Shown here one piece after another: positions 51,232 through 63,196 of a stretch of DNA of 64,000 nt. The stretch is from Rhexocercosporidium sp. MPI-PUGE-AT-0058 (lineage: Eukaryota > Ascomycota > Leotiomycetes > Helotiales): positions 992,001 to 1,056,000 of the forward strand of contig JAGTJL010000014.1 in the NCBI GenBank assembly GCA_020746875.1, written 5' to 3'. Under the pieces are notes generated by a model. The model was not told the DNA's origin, ran no database searches, and was given only the letters and a program-made list of their open reading frames with translations. The position numbers and the translations under genes were made by a program. How positions within the stretch are numbered: the first letter of the stretch is position 1; each line of letters begins with the position of its first letter.

Positions 51232-53055
51232 TGGAAAACAATCCCAGTTGAAGAGATTCAGACAAGAAAAACTGCAAGATCAAGAGGTTGAGGACTGAGG
51301 TGAAGGTTTGGGTTCCATGGAACATGTTTTTGGGGGTCGGTAAAAGGGAAGTGTGAGTATGTGCTGGAAGTGGGAAGAAGCGGGGAATGCAAAAGGAAGG
51401 GATGAATTTTCTCTGTGTCATTTGGTTTTGTGAGGAGTGAGCGTGTGGTTAGTTGTGAGGCAAGCGGTTGGGTATGGCCGCCATGTAGTGTATCGAAGAC
51501 CATGTGACGCACGTTGCAGACTCTTGACTTTTTCTGCTTCAAAATTTTGGACATATTGAAATGAGATGACTTCTGGGATTTAAGGACAGTGGTTAATTTT
51601 TTGTATCGCGAAGGAGCCCCAAGGAGAAAGAAATGAAATATTCCCCGCAAGTGCGCGATACCTAAATCGCTTCTGCTAAGCGAGAACGAAAACAACAACA
51701 GTGCCTTAGATTGGTAGGTAGGTATCCACCCAGAAATCCCGCGCTACCCTCTTATCATTGCATCGTGCGAAGACCAATATTCAAAACCCCCACACGCAAT
51801 TTTGATGTCGAAAAATGAGTGTACGACGTCAGAGAGAGCATCGAAAGATCGCCATCTCGATTGCTAGGATGCAACCATATGAAAACTAAAAACAATGAAA
51901 ATTGAACTAACAATCTCCCACAAAGTCGAATGAAGATCGTAAAAAAGAAAAAAAGCGCTAGAAAATATTAGCAGTGCTTCAAGGGCAGAAGGGTAATTGG
52001 TTCCTTACCAGCGATTTGTCATTGCACATGGGTCTCGTTCCAAAACATCCCAACCATAAGTACCTGGTTTAACCTTGCAATAGAATGACTCTAGTATGTC
52101 GCGCGGGCTATCTTGCTGCAGGTGAACCTTTGTGCATTCTGGTCTCTGATTAGCCACTGCTTCTGTTTTCTAGATCGCTCAAGATTAGATTACCCTATCT
52201 CATCCATCGCCACCCATTGCCACTCACTTTCGTGTGGCACTAATTTTTTTTTCCTTTCAGACTGAGCCCCCGGATTTATGTTGGATGGGGTCTATCTCCT
52301 AGATAGTGTTTACAATCATCGGATTGTAGATAACAAATCCATAACCGCCGAGACTATGTGTCTCATTAGTGATTGCATCTTGATGTGACTCTCATGTGCG
52401 ATTCGGGGTAGACGCAGAAGCAATGTGCAGATCACACTTACCACATCTAACGCTTCCATACCTCCCATGTTGTTCTCAACCGCAACCACTCAACTCTAGT
52501 AGGCACGGCTACATTGGAACTGAGGTGCAGGTCATAATAACTACTCCAATATTGAATGAAGAGTTCGCGCTCAACCACAAAAGAAGCCCATCGCTGTCCT
52601 GTGTTTCCAGCGATACGGGCCATACTGTTTTTCAAGTTCAAGTGTTAGCTTGTGATGTTCAAGCAGGGTAGGGTATGATAGGTTGAGAATGGCAAACACA
52701 ATGCTGAGAGAAGTAGGTAAAACATACACAAAAGAGACCATTTTCCTCCAGCAGTTAGTGGAAGATCCCCGCTCAAACAAAATTCCTATCCGGGACAACG
52801 AGTTGGACATCACCAGCGATGACAGCGATGATACTTATCATTCTGGTGGCTTGGCATGCCTTTGCACCGGGCTGACCCACAAGATGCACTGATCAAGCTT
52901 GCTCTTGCGATCTTGTGGATCGAGTCGAAGGTCCAATAGCTGCCTTCGGACAGGGCAGTCGTTCAGCAAGAGCATCTTCCCGATGAATAGCTTCTATAGT
53001 TGATTGATGTGATGTTGTTGTTGTTGTTGCCATTGTTCTGTTTCTGTACTCTCCT
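51232..53055. other. Gene-free region
   Basis: About 1.8 kb. Small ORFs on both strands show no domain-like content. A GTT/CAA tandem at about 53014-53030 lies just beyond the end of the C2H2 gene. Nothing else is seen. Confidence 0.35.
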
Positions 53056-54396
53056 TTAATTCTGTGTCGATTGAGGTTGGAATGTTCCAGTTATCGGTGG
53101 CGCAGCAAGTCCAGGATGCATTTGAGCAACGTGGCGCACTGCATTGTCTCGTCGTCCGAAAGGCCTCTTGCTCCCCCCAAGGTGCCACGGGCATGGAGCA
53201 GATGGGCAGTAAAATATGCTTGTGCCAGACTCCATGCCATGAGATCGAACGTGCCTCGCGAGGTCTCTCGGTGTTGCTGCTTGGTGCTGGCAATGAGAGC
53301 AGACATGTGGCTTGATATGTGTATCGAGGTGCTTGCTACGGTCGAGTCAGCTGGTTCTCATTTACATTTACAAGCGGAACATGGATGTTTCTGCTTACTT
53401 CAGAGTCGATGTATTTCTTGTAACTTTGTAGCAGCTGTTCCACAAGCACTTCGAAACTGAGCGAGAGTGCGAGCGAAGGTGATTTCTGTTCGAAAGTCAG
53501 TAACATCAACGAGAAAAAATCCGTCAAAAAACTCACCTTAGCATAGCCAACTCCTCAAAGCCCTCGGTACAATTCTTCCACTGGCAGGTGTGCATCCTAG
53601 ACTGTCGAATTTGCTTTGCGCCACGCACGTGGCGGGAGGGCGTCCCAACGTTAGCATCTCTATTATCTCGTCTGTTAGATGAGACTGAGCTGGATAGCGA
53701 GGTCGACGGCAAGTATTCGGTGTGTGTTATTGTCGATGAGGCGTTGAAGTGGTCGTCGATCATGTTCAAAGGACTTGCTGGAGGAGCTTGCGAAATTGAT
53801 GTTTCGCTGATGCTCAGTTGACTTTGAGCATCCTGAATGGCACAGCCTGGGGTAATTGTCGAATCGAACATCGTTGGGCCATCAGCTGGACCGAATTCCG
53901 ATCTCCAGATATAATCTCCTGGCGTGGGATTCAAATATTCCTGGAGGGGATCTAGCGTACCAGTGAATCCAGCTTCATGATCGGAAGAAAAAGCGTCATT
54001 GGCTTGGACCTCAGAGACATGGTAGCTTCGTGTGCCTGAGAATGGGGAACTCCAAGATGCGAACGAAGAAGAATTGTTCGGCAGGATACTACCAGTGCTG
54101 CTGTCTTGCTCGAACTGGCCCGGAAAATTCCAGTAATTGTCGACAGGGAAAAGGGAGAATGGAGAACAACATGGAACAACATCAACATCGCGCAAACTAT
54201 TGAAGCTATCATCGTCAACTACCAATTGTAAACCATCGCGCAAGGAGATTTCGCAGCAGCCGGGCTGGACGACCCGGCTGAGACCAGGCTGTGGGGGGAA
54301 GAGTCGTTACCAAACCTCGCGAGGAGGCTTGGGGTATTCGGTGGGGTACACCACGTAAGAGAGTAAGCTGTTGTTAGCAAATCCTCGCAGTGGCAT
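53056..54396 (-). CDS. C2H2 zinc-finger protein with four C-terminal fingers
   Basis: Probable DNA-binding regulator. The certain exons are one ending at 53537, then 53485-53399 and 53335-53056. The 230-residue N-terminal part is acidic, Ser-rich and disordered. The fingers follow: CQWKNCTEGFEELAMLRNHL..H (crossing an intron), CLWNSCYKVTRNTSTLNKHL..H (crossing the next), CSHCQHQAATPRDLARHVRS..H, and a looser YCPSAPCPWHL ... VRHVAQMH. C-x4-C spacing in fingers 1, 2 and 4 is typical of fungal Gli/Zap1-like factors. Splicing is essential: unspliced, the first finger is cut off after LAMLR. The 5' end is unsettled. The open frame at 54243 starts at a TTG, and the best upstream ATG is at 54396 but needs an unclear small intron. 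Confidence 0.75.
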
Positions 54397-54837
54397 CAAT
54401 GGAAGATGAGAAGAAAGGATAAGGCGGGGGTGAGAGGAGTCTTTTAAACTCAAGGGAGGAGGGCCTCTCTTGGCAAAACCGCGACGACTTCCTTTTCCCC
54501 CAATTCGATCGGTTCACGGTCCTATGACGTGCCGCAGACGTCCCAACGAATTGACACTCGTTATGAGAAGCTTGCATCACCACACACTGCTCCGAAAGCG
54601 AATCAGAGTGAAGTCTTCCAACATCTTACTGACCGACTATTTAGTCCCCTAAAGAGGGCCTCCCTCTACGTTAAGAGGCCCACCTCGGAGCCTCGTCCGT
54701 TTGGAGGCCCCCCATCTCAGTACAGCGCCAGTGAGGTCCGCCTGATGCATTGCAAAGTACAAAGTAGACCTCCTTTCCATCTACGCAGTGGAAATCCCTG
54801 CCGATTGTCGACTTTTTATTCTATTTCCAGCGCCCTA
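54397..54837. other. Divergent intergenic region
   Basis: About 440 bases between the C2H2 gene and the next gene on the + strand. An open frame from 54529 runs into the next gene, but its early part is not protein-like. Confidence 0.35.
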
Positions 54838-56276
54838 ATGGATGAAGCCAGTTTTACAGCGACGCAGGTGGCAGCAGCGGCGCTGTCTTGTCACCTATGG
54901 AGCCTGTCTAGACTTCTGCGAAAAGCTATCATGGTCCCTGAGCCTATGAAAGAAACTCTCACAGATGTTCAGCGAAGACTTGAGAGGCTCAGTTTATTAG
55001 TTCTTCACGATATCGACGGTACTACCGACGATTCAACTCAGACGATAAATGCCTATAACAGGCTAGAGCATGGTCGGGTGTCAGCATCACATTTCGCATC
55101 AGTCTACTCAATATGTAAGCCGTTATTGGCCATGGCATTTGCACTGAGGGATTATGATTTTAGTGGAGGAACAGGGCGGAAGAAGAATCAATGCACAATT
55201 GTCGCGAAAACTTTAGACGCGCCAGGACACGTTGACTACGACCCTTACGATGAAAGTGTGTGTGCTATCTTGACCAAGTCCATTTTGGAATGTGAGGCCC
55301 AGCTGTATGGAAATACGGTGCAAAAATTGCATAGTTCGTGGCAAGTCCCTACCATCTTTCTCTCTAGTTGTTGGGGAGCTAATTGACCTGGAGGCTCGGA
55401 ACGCCTGCATCCTCGAGTTCTGGATCAACTATAGTAGATTATGTTCTTAAGCTGCACGCTCAGCAGTGTGTTCCTTTTGAGGTTAAACTCTTCGCTAGCC
55501 GACAAATTGTAACAGCGAGATGGGAAGTGGAAATGGATGACATGGCCAGGGTGATAACGGTCCCTGATCTGAATCATTTAATGTTTGTGGCTCCAGACAA
55601 CAAGATCTCCGAAATTCACTCTACAATTACTCTGTACAAACTGCACAGAATTGTCCGAATTTTGATCCATTTGGCGAGAATTACGCATTGGCATCGAAAC
55701 ACCCTACCTGCCTCTCATACTGGATTGCGTTTTCTCCATGAGGAGTTACGTATATCGATCGACCTTGGAAGGCCAAGGGTTAGGGATGTGGAGCTGTATG
55801 AAAATAGTTTGAGAATAAGTCGAAGGAAAGGATCAGGAAGCATTTTAGTCAGAACGATCGCAAGTCAGGATCTGCTGAGTGTCTTCTTTCTGCCCGCAGT
55901 AGGCAACATGTTAGCGGGGTTGGGGATATTCTGGAGAGAGCAACAAAAAGGGACTATTGGCTTTGCGAGATTCGCATTCGATGATTGCGATGTTTTGAAT
56001 GTTTGGGCAGCATTCCTCTCTGCTAATCTTCGGACCACCAAGGAGATGGGGAGATACAAGCTGCTAGCTCTGCCACCAGACATGTTTTTCGGAGACCAAG
56101 ATCTGAGAGCGTTGATGGATTTGAAACTTCAACATATCTTCCAACTGATTCCATTGGCCATAAACGGAGAACTGGACTTGTACAGCATGGACAGTCTGAA
56201 TTCGCATCTCATTAGCTTTGGGAGGAAGGTCTTCCCGGCGGATACACGTGTGGAGGGATATCCTTCTACCGAATAA
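54838..56276 (+). CDS. Unrecognised protein, reading frame broken or introns unresolved
   Basis: Three protein-like stretches in three frames. The first, from ATG 54838, runs MDEASFTATQVAAAALSCHL through SLSRLLRKAIMVPEPMKETL to about 55370. The second (about 55367-55440) reads VGELIDLEARNACILEFWIN. The third, to a TAA at 56274-56276, includes PFEVKLFASRQIVTARWEVE, LNHLMFVAPDNKISEIHSTI, and the hydrophobic LSVFFLPAVGNMLAGLGIFW. Candidate introns between them are too short (27-34 bases) or remove conserved-looking sequence, so two frameshifts or a damaged gene are as likely. I do not recognise the family; it is mostly alpha-helical and soluble by eye, with no zinc cluster. Confidence 0.45.
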
Positions 56277-57088
56277 AGGCGCCTAGGTATGCATTCCCTG
56301 GAAAATTTGGTAGAAGATTGTTAATACTGTAGGAAGAAGAGAGACAGTTGCCCCAGGTACTTGCGAACTTGTCCCGAAGAAGGCTAATTTCGGATCTCAA
56401 GCTGTCAAGGTTGGAGAGCAGGCAAGGATTCTCAGCGAGAGTGGAACATGACGGCAGGTTACACGAGGGAATCGGAAGGGTACCACAACCGCCAGAGGGC
56501 ATCATGATATAAAATGGAAGTAACTTTTTGAAAGCAAAATTTAACTTCTCATCAAAGTGGGACTAGACGTTTTCTCATGGAACTGCAAACCAACCCTATC
56601 ATTTTGTGTATACTAGCTTGCAAAAGGTACAGTACATACTCCTATTGATGAGTTCATCTCAATGCGGCTTGGGGTCTAGCACATTACGGCATGACTGGTA
56701 GCCACACCGATGTTGACCTTGTAAATAAATAAAACTTTCACTATGATTGCAGCGACGTTGACAATTCGAACAACATGCAACATCGGCAAAATAATTTCTC
56801 TGGTACAACAAAACAAAGACGATCCCCCCCTGGGTCAACAACATATTGCTTTGTGGAATGGCGACTGACAACCTTGCTAATCCCAACGATAGATGTTTGG
56901 TACAGCCACTCATTAGCTTCACGAAACCCCATCGGGCTCAGGCCTTAATAGGATAGTGATAACAGGTGTCGGCCAATCCGAAGGAAGACAAAATTGACCG
57001 ACGATTTTGTCAGTTGTCATGTGCTAGGAAGTAAAGTGTTAGTTTCAGTGCTTAATATTAAATTGATTAGCTATTCTACAGTGCTAGT

Positions 57089-57296
57089 GTACTCTTCGTA
57101 CTAAGTACATACTTAAATAATCTCACAATTTTTATTTGCGGGTAATGCTAATAGAGTCCACTTTACAAAGGAAATAGACTAATGAGCTAATCTAATTCGT
57201 CCATTTTCCCCTTTAACAGGTAAAATCTAGGTCATTTGACACAAACGGAAAATGTTAGATTATTACCCTTAATACTTCGTACGAAGTACTTACGTA
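57089..57296. repeat. Dispersed repeat copy 1 (MITE-like)
   Basis: Shares long blocks with the copy about 840 bases downstream: a tccacttt[a/g]caa..g start, then caatgag[c]..aatc, taaaatctaggtcat versus taaatctgggtcat, and gttagattattacccttaat versus gttagattattgcccttgat. The ends carry cttcgtac[t/g]aagtac on the left and its near inverted copy (tacttcgtacgaagtact) on the right. No ORF. It looks like a small non-autonomous element or a decayed duplication. Confidence 0.6.
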
Positions 57297-57929
57297 CCTT
57301 CCCCTCCCCGCCTTAAATAAACTTTGAAGGGGACCCTGCCCGACCCTGAAAACCTGTACGTGGCCGCACAGGCCGTACAGTGGCAAAGCTCTGCAATCAT
57401 AGCCTAGAAGCTTCAACGAAAAGGGGATTTGGTTCTGTTGAACCGTGACAGTTGTAAGAAACTTCTTTGACTTGAGCGGTATTCATTGTTTGGTAGTGAG
57501 ATATTGTCCCTCCTTCGAGTTCTCCGTCTTTACGGGAAGGAAAGATGTTCTTAAATTGAGCCTGTTGTCAGTCAACAAGTGAAGTCTTTCAATGAGTTAT
57601 TCAGGCCCGGTGTAACAATAAATTGGTGCTACACCACTACCATGCGATTATTTTTGAGAGCTGACCTGCTATAATTTTCGGGTTCTGGATGAAAGAGCAG
57701 TTACTTAGTAGGCAAACAGTTCAAGCGATTATATGATTAGTGAAAATAACCCCGCGATAAGCCGATGAAATAACTTTAAATCGTCATTAATAATCCCATA
57801 AGCTAAGAAGTATCTCTCGGACTAGCGGAACTGTTCATTGGCTATTACAATGCCAAGTTCTTAGTTTATCAAAAACAATGGAAGGTGGAGATTTATTTGC
57901 TCCAATTAGCTTCTTAAACGTATAAATTG

Positions 57930-58131
57930 ACATCCTACTTTTACTTTGGTAGTTGACCGAATAATCCGACCTTTGGCGTCTGTGCGGTATACTAGAATAT
58001 TCCACTTTGCAAGGGACATCAACCAATGAGCCAATCCGCTTTATTCTTTTCCGTCTGTAATAGGTTAAATCTGGGTCATGTAACACAGACGGAAAAAGTT
58101 AGATTATTGCCCTTGATACGAAGTACTTTCC
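57930..58131. repeat. Dispersed repeat copy 2 (MITE-like)
   Basis: Diverged partner of the copy at 57089-57296, in the same orientation, ending in gatacgaagtacttt. It lies about 130 bases before the start codon of the DUF7923 gene and so may be part of its promoter. Confidence 0.6.
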
Positions 58132-58260
58132 GTGGTAGTCACATACACTCCATAACTTCTAGCGCATTCTAGTGCAAATTCCTATATAAACTCTGAAAAG
58201 TCTACATCCCTTCCTCCATCAATAAACACCTTGAAGCAAAGCTCTATCTGCTCGTTCTCA

Positions 58261-59896
58261 ATGGCGTCAGAAAATAATGGGTCTCGTATGGAAGACGATC
58301 AAGACCTTCGTCAAAGATTCGAGAAGATCGCGGCGCTTGACACCATGAAGACAAAACTACTAGAGGTACGAACTCTCTGTCATATTTGATTGGAATGTGT
58401 ACTTATTTACCCTACAGGACGTGTTGACTAGTAACGATATGATGAGAGAGCAACTAACTGAGTTTTCAAAGAAGCGTAAACGTGATACACAAGACTTGGA
58501 AATTGAACAGAACAATCGACGCAAATTGCAAGATGAAGTCTCAGCACTGACTGCCACAGTGAATGCTATGGTGTGTATTCTTCTCAGTATAAGGGAGTGT
58601 GCTTACTAAACAGTCACATACAGAAAAGGGGGAAGTTCATATTAGTATTGGTTGACGCAGATGCCCAGACAAACTTGGTCAGTTATTACCTTAAACATCT
58701 CAAGTCTTGTATTTTTTAATTAATTTCATCAGTTTCATGATGGGTTTTTGTCTCGCGGAGTGGAAGGCGGACAAGCCGCTGCGAATGCACTGATAGAGAA
58801 AGTTCAAGACTATTTCATCAATGGACTTGGAGCCAGCATCGAAAAGACAAAGGCTCTGCCAATTATGATTAAGGCTTATGCAAACTTACAAGGGTTATCT
58901 CAATTCTGCGTTCGAGACCAGAGACTGAGTTCTCCGGCCGCTCTATCCAGCTTTTGGATCGGATTTTCAAGAAGCTCTCCATTAGTGGATTTCGTCGATG
59001 TTGGGCCAGGTAAAGAAGAGGCAGACAACAAACTACGTCGTAAGTCTAGATATCCACATGTTGTACCAAATAATCTATCCAGGCACAACGGTGCAGACAT
59101 GACTGCTACTAACTGAAGCGTAGAAGTCCTAGATTTCTACATCAACAATCCGCAGTGCACCCATATAATGCTTATTTGTTGTCACGATGCAGGCTACGTG
59201 CCTGTCCTGAGGCCTTACTCTACCCAGAAAATATTATCTCAAAGAATTACGTTAGTCTCGACGGGAGGCATTTATCCTTCCATGGCCCAATTAGGGTTTC
59301 GGAGTACCAATATATTTGAACCACTGTTCAGCGCCAAAGGCTCATCGCAACTTGGGCTTCGATCGAAAATTAACAATCTGCCTCAGCCCTTGGTCTCAGA
59401 ACATGTCCAAGAGCAAACCAGGCAAGCACCACTTGGCATTTCCCAGTTGAAAACGGAACAGCATGCCCAAGCCTCACCAATTGAAAGAACGACAAATCAT
59501 AGGCCATCTTCGCCGACGTCAACAAGCCCCAGAACTGAGTTTCCTATCCCACGACCCTTCGGGCCTGAAAATTTCGTCGCAAATTCAGATAGACTTCGAC
59601 CAGTTCTACGAAACAGTGCCGGGAAGCGGGTGGACAAAAAGCTACCTTACCACATGTATGATGAGCGGGTGCAGAAGATACGGAGCCTGAACATCTGTAG
59701 CTGGCATTATTTGAGGTCAGACCACAAATCTGACAACTGCAGACGCTCCCACGACGCGTACCCCAGACCTCTGTCATCGGAAGACTACGATGCCCTGTGG
59801 CTACTTGCAAGGAAGGGATTCTGCAATCGAATGAAAATGGAAGGCGATTGCGATGACGATCAGTGCATTTATGGGCATGGCCTGGTCGAATCTTGA
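58261..59896 (+). CDS. DUF7923 (NYN/PIN-like) protein with C-terminal CCCH zinc fingers
   Basis: Five exons, 58261-58365, 58418-58570, 58624-58677, 58733-59039 and 59124-59896, give 463 aa. Residues 1-90 form a basic coiled coil (MREQLTEFSKKRKRDTQDLE). Residues 92-290 are the NYN-like fold: FILVLVDADAQTNLFHDGFL, EGGQAAANALIEKV, VDVGPGKEEADNKLR, and THIMLICCHDAGYV. These Asp positions suggest a metal-dependent nuclease-type site. A Pro/Ser linker follows, then two fingers: CSWHYLRSDHKSDNCRRSH, in which His replaces the second Cys, and CNRMKMEGDCDDDQCIYGH (C-x8-C-x4-C-x3-H). The family is annotated in Pezizomycotina as CCCH zinc-finger proteins; RNA binding or cleavage is inferred. A paralogue starts at 63197. 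Confidence 0.85.
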
Positions 59897-60369
59897 AGTT
59901 GAATCTCAACCACATCAACGATATTTTGGCGTTGGGAGATGCTTCATGACCAATATTCGAAGATTATTTTACGTCTTGTATTTATACATTATACATGCCT
60001 TTTTTTTGGCTTCTCTTGCTTCCAAAGCTTTCTAATACTATCTTATCTAATGTATGTTCAAAGTTGGTTGCCGCTTAGGAGTTCAATTAGTACTTTGGTG
60101 TTGCTCCGCCACCCTTAAGGCGATACGAGATACTACGAAAGTTCGCAGGCAAAGTGACGCTTCTGATAATGCATTAGATGAATGGCTTATTTTTCAGGAC
60201 CAGCAAATTAGATATTCTTTCCAATGCATATTATGGGAAGTCTACATAGTATACCAGTAATTTCCTTCCATCCAAAGAAAATGAGAAGTCGTCTGAAATT
60301 CTGAAAGCTGTCTCGGTAGCATGCCCGCTAATAAACGAGACCCAAAAGCAAAACAGCTTGACAAGAGAT
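59897..60369. other. Convergent intergenic region
   Basis: About 470 bases of 3' flank between the DUF7923 and DUF1996 genes; AT-rich, no gene seen. Confidence 0.4.
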
Positions 60370-61599
60370 TCAGGAGATTATGCGATTTCCCGGTAGAGTA
60401 GTCAGCCCTGCCAGGTGGTCAGTCTTGCAAAACAAGTTCAAAATGTGACGGAATCATCAAGGGCCCCGAGACTTACATCCATCAAGGTCATCGCTGACCA
60501 TTTGTGCTTTGGTACATTTCATTGCTTCCTCCGATGTTTGACTCTTCAATGCCGTGCAGGTGTCACCAGTACATCTAGCGTCCATGGCGCGTTGTAGAGA
60601 ATCGCTTTTCCACCCGAAAACATAGTCTCCATGCTGCGAATACCCTTTTCTGTTGAGAATCAGTATCAATTCTGTGCTGGAAGTCCCGCAAGAAGCAGCT
60701 GTGATTCACCTGTCACCTGTACTCCAGACGAACGGCTGCGATCCATCCTCAGGCCACAGGTCTTCGGTGAATGGTCGAGTCTATGAAATCGATACATTAG
60801 CAGAAGCACTATTATATCAGAGAGGTGAGGCTCCGAGCGCAGAACTTACATCCCACAAGACTTCATACATCAGCTGTGGCAGAACCACAGGATGGCTGGC
60901 TGGACAATTGCCCGTCGGGCCCACATCATTGGCCTTTGAACCTGTTCCATAAGCAACGTGGCCTTCGTGGTCCGGGCTGTCCAAGTTCTTCCCGTCCCAG
61001 CAAGTGGGGAAAGTAATGATGGATCGTATGCCGCCAACACAGGTACTTGTTGGAAGATTTTGCGCATCGGGTGCTCCGCAGTTGATGTTGCTATTGTCTC
61101 CAGACAATGGCATGCAGCGATGGCAGACCTTGTGTGCAGTGCCAGGTGACTGCAGGGAGGCATCCCCTACTAGCATTCGAAATCCGGGCTTGAAGGCAGT
61201 AACGGTCAAGTTGCTATTGGTTGAGGGTATGTAATAGACTGTAATGCCACCATTGGCCTTAAGGCCCTCTTCAGCAAGTTGTGGTACTCGCTTGAATGTC
61301 CCGTTTCGTGCTCTAAAGTATAGAACAGCCGTCCAGTAGTTGGAGAAGTCTTCCGAAAATGTGCAACTAGTGCAAGTCGAAGCTGTCACAAGATCGTGTG
61401 ACTCATGGTCCATTGATGGTTGAAAGGAATTGCCTCCAACGATTTGGTGGATATGTGGCGATGGTACGACGCCCGGGTTAACGAGCGGGTCTAAGCGATC
61501 AACAACAAGCTGCGAGCAACTGAAACGTAACATGGGTGCAGTCCCTTGGCCAGAGACATGGCGCACAAGAATTACTGTGACAATTGACTTCCACTTCAT
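60370..61599 (-). CDS. Secreted DUF1996 protein
   Basis: Four exons, 61599-60850, 60780-60717, 60644-60477 and 60407-60370, give 339 aa. A signal peptide ([18 protein letters not shown]) is followed by the family core: [93 protein letters not shown], then across introns [14 protein letters not shown] and [20 protein letters not shown], ending GWLTTLPG. Conserved His, Cys and Trp residues of the domain are present. DUF1996 proteins are secreted fungal proteins of unclear role, some called WSC-associated wall proteins. The gene is intact. It lies between the two DUF7923 genes on the opposite strand. Confidence 0.93.
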
Positions 61600-63196
61600 C
61601 GTGCTAGAGATGGCTGCGAACGTTGGTATGGAAAAGGAACTGCTTCGCGGAAGAAAAGGTTTACATGTGCGGTAGCTTGAGCTGATCTTATATCTCAAAC
61701 ATGGTCCTCCCACCCTGTCACGGCAAAGGTTGTCTTGAGCCCCACCTGTATACCGGCATGGGCTGACTGTTTATATTGAATTCCAATCTCATGCGATGCA
61801 CATCGATATTGAAAGTCTTAGGCGAGGCTCGGGAGTTGATATCTCGGCTACAGTACCGCGACAAAACAAACAATTCATCCAAACGTCCGATTTATCCTGG
61901 TTCATCCACTCGACCAAACAAAATCATGATAGCAGTTAATAGAGCATCCTTACTGAGTGGGTCTGAATTGTATCTATAACGGGACGACATTAGTCTACTA
62001 AAAGCTTGAAAGTTAATTTGAATACACAGCAGCGTGATGATTCTACCTCCGGTGCGTGTCGAAAAAGAAAAGGTTTGGCTCGTGCCAGCCCAAGGAATAC
62101 GCATTTTTACACACTGGGCAACCCGAAGGAAAACAATAAGTTGTAGGTCACCAATAGTCCATGTGGTGTAGCTTTTGAGTTAAGAAGTAACCATAGATAC
62201 AAAGTTGGCGGCGGGAAGTGCAGGCCTTCCAATAGAGTAGTAGACAGCAATGGTCGTAAGTCTATAAGCGCCACGTGACGAGTTACATAACGAGACCGAT
62301 GAACCACCTGTTCTATAAAAACGAAGGGTTCTATATAAAACCGGCACGTCTGCGATTAGATAGGGGCTTCGTGCTCAACTTCAAATATTATCTTTACCTA
62401 TACTTAGTAATTGTTCATCCTCCGTACGTGATACACCTACTTCTCGATCACGATCATAGAGACCAACCAGCCTTCTAGCATTTACATTGTGTAAATACCA
62501 GGACCGTTACATGAGTAAAGCAGAGATAATAAATGGATCTAAAATAAACCATTAATGACGTTAAGCCACGATTTAGTTTGAAATTTTAAGTGAATTAAAA
62601 TTTTATTTTATTTTACGTAAGATAAAATCTAAAAATAGTATAATTTAATCTCGATTTGGCTATCCTCGGCCTTAATTCTGGCGAAAACTAAATTAGTCAT
62701 GATTAGTGTGTCGCCACAATTTAATTATGACTCACAACTTAAACTGGATTAGGCCTAGTCTTTTAATGCCTTAATATATAAAGAGATGTTTTACCCTCTC
62801 CAGCCTACTTCCCCTGACACTCTCAACACATCGTTTGCCATTATCCTCGCTCTCGTATCTGGCTCTAGCCTTGTCACGTGCCGATAACCTGTTCCACGTC
62901 TACATACACCTAGACTTGTAGATACTTTGCCTTGCCTTAAAGCCTTTCGGCTCCCTCCATAGGACCTTACGTCGTATGTTGTGGAAGAGCTGCCTATCAA
63001 TACAATTTCAAAGTTGCGGTCTTCTTCTTTGTGATTCCAAGTCAGCGCTGTCGCGCCCAATAGGGATCTAGTAACAGGCCCAGGCTAAGCGAGGCAATTG
63101 AACATAGAAACAGCAGTTTCCGCGTCGTCGAACTCTCTCCATCATATTCAAACATCGTCCCAGACTTTAATTCCGAGATCTTTAAACTATCTCAGC
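61600..63196. other. Gene-free, partly AT-rich region
   Basis: About 1.6 kb. A strongly AT-rich segment (about 62515-62780) is enriched in TTTTA and TTAAT words, which may be mutated repeat DNA. The stretch 62785-63060 is GC-normal but has no recognisable coding content. A minus-strand ORF of 89 codons there (62791-63060) is not supported. Promoters of the DUF1996 and second DUF7923 genes lie at the two ends. Confidence 0.4.

Larger units (their letters stand above)
56277..58260. other. Gene-free, AT-rich region carrying two repeat copies
   Basis: About 2 kb, becoming AT-rich from 57040 on. Two related repeats lie at about 57089-57296 and 57930-58131 (listed separately). The last 120 bases before 58261 hold a likely promoter for the DUF7923 gene (tataaactctg near 58183). 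No gene is supported. Confidence 0.5.
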
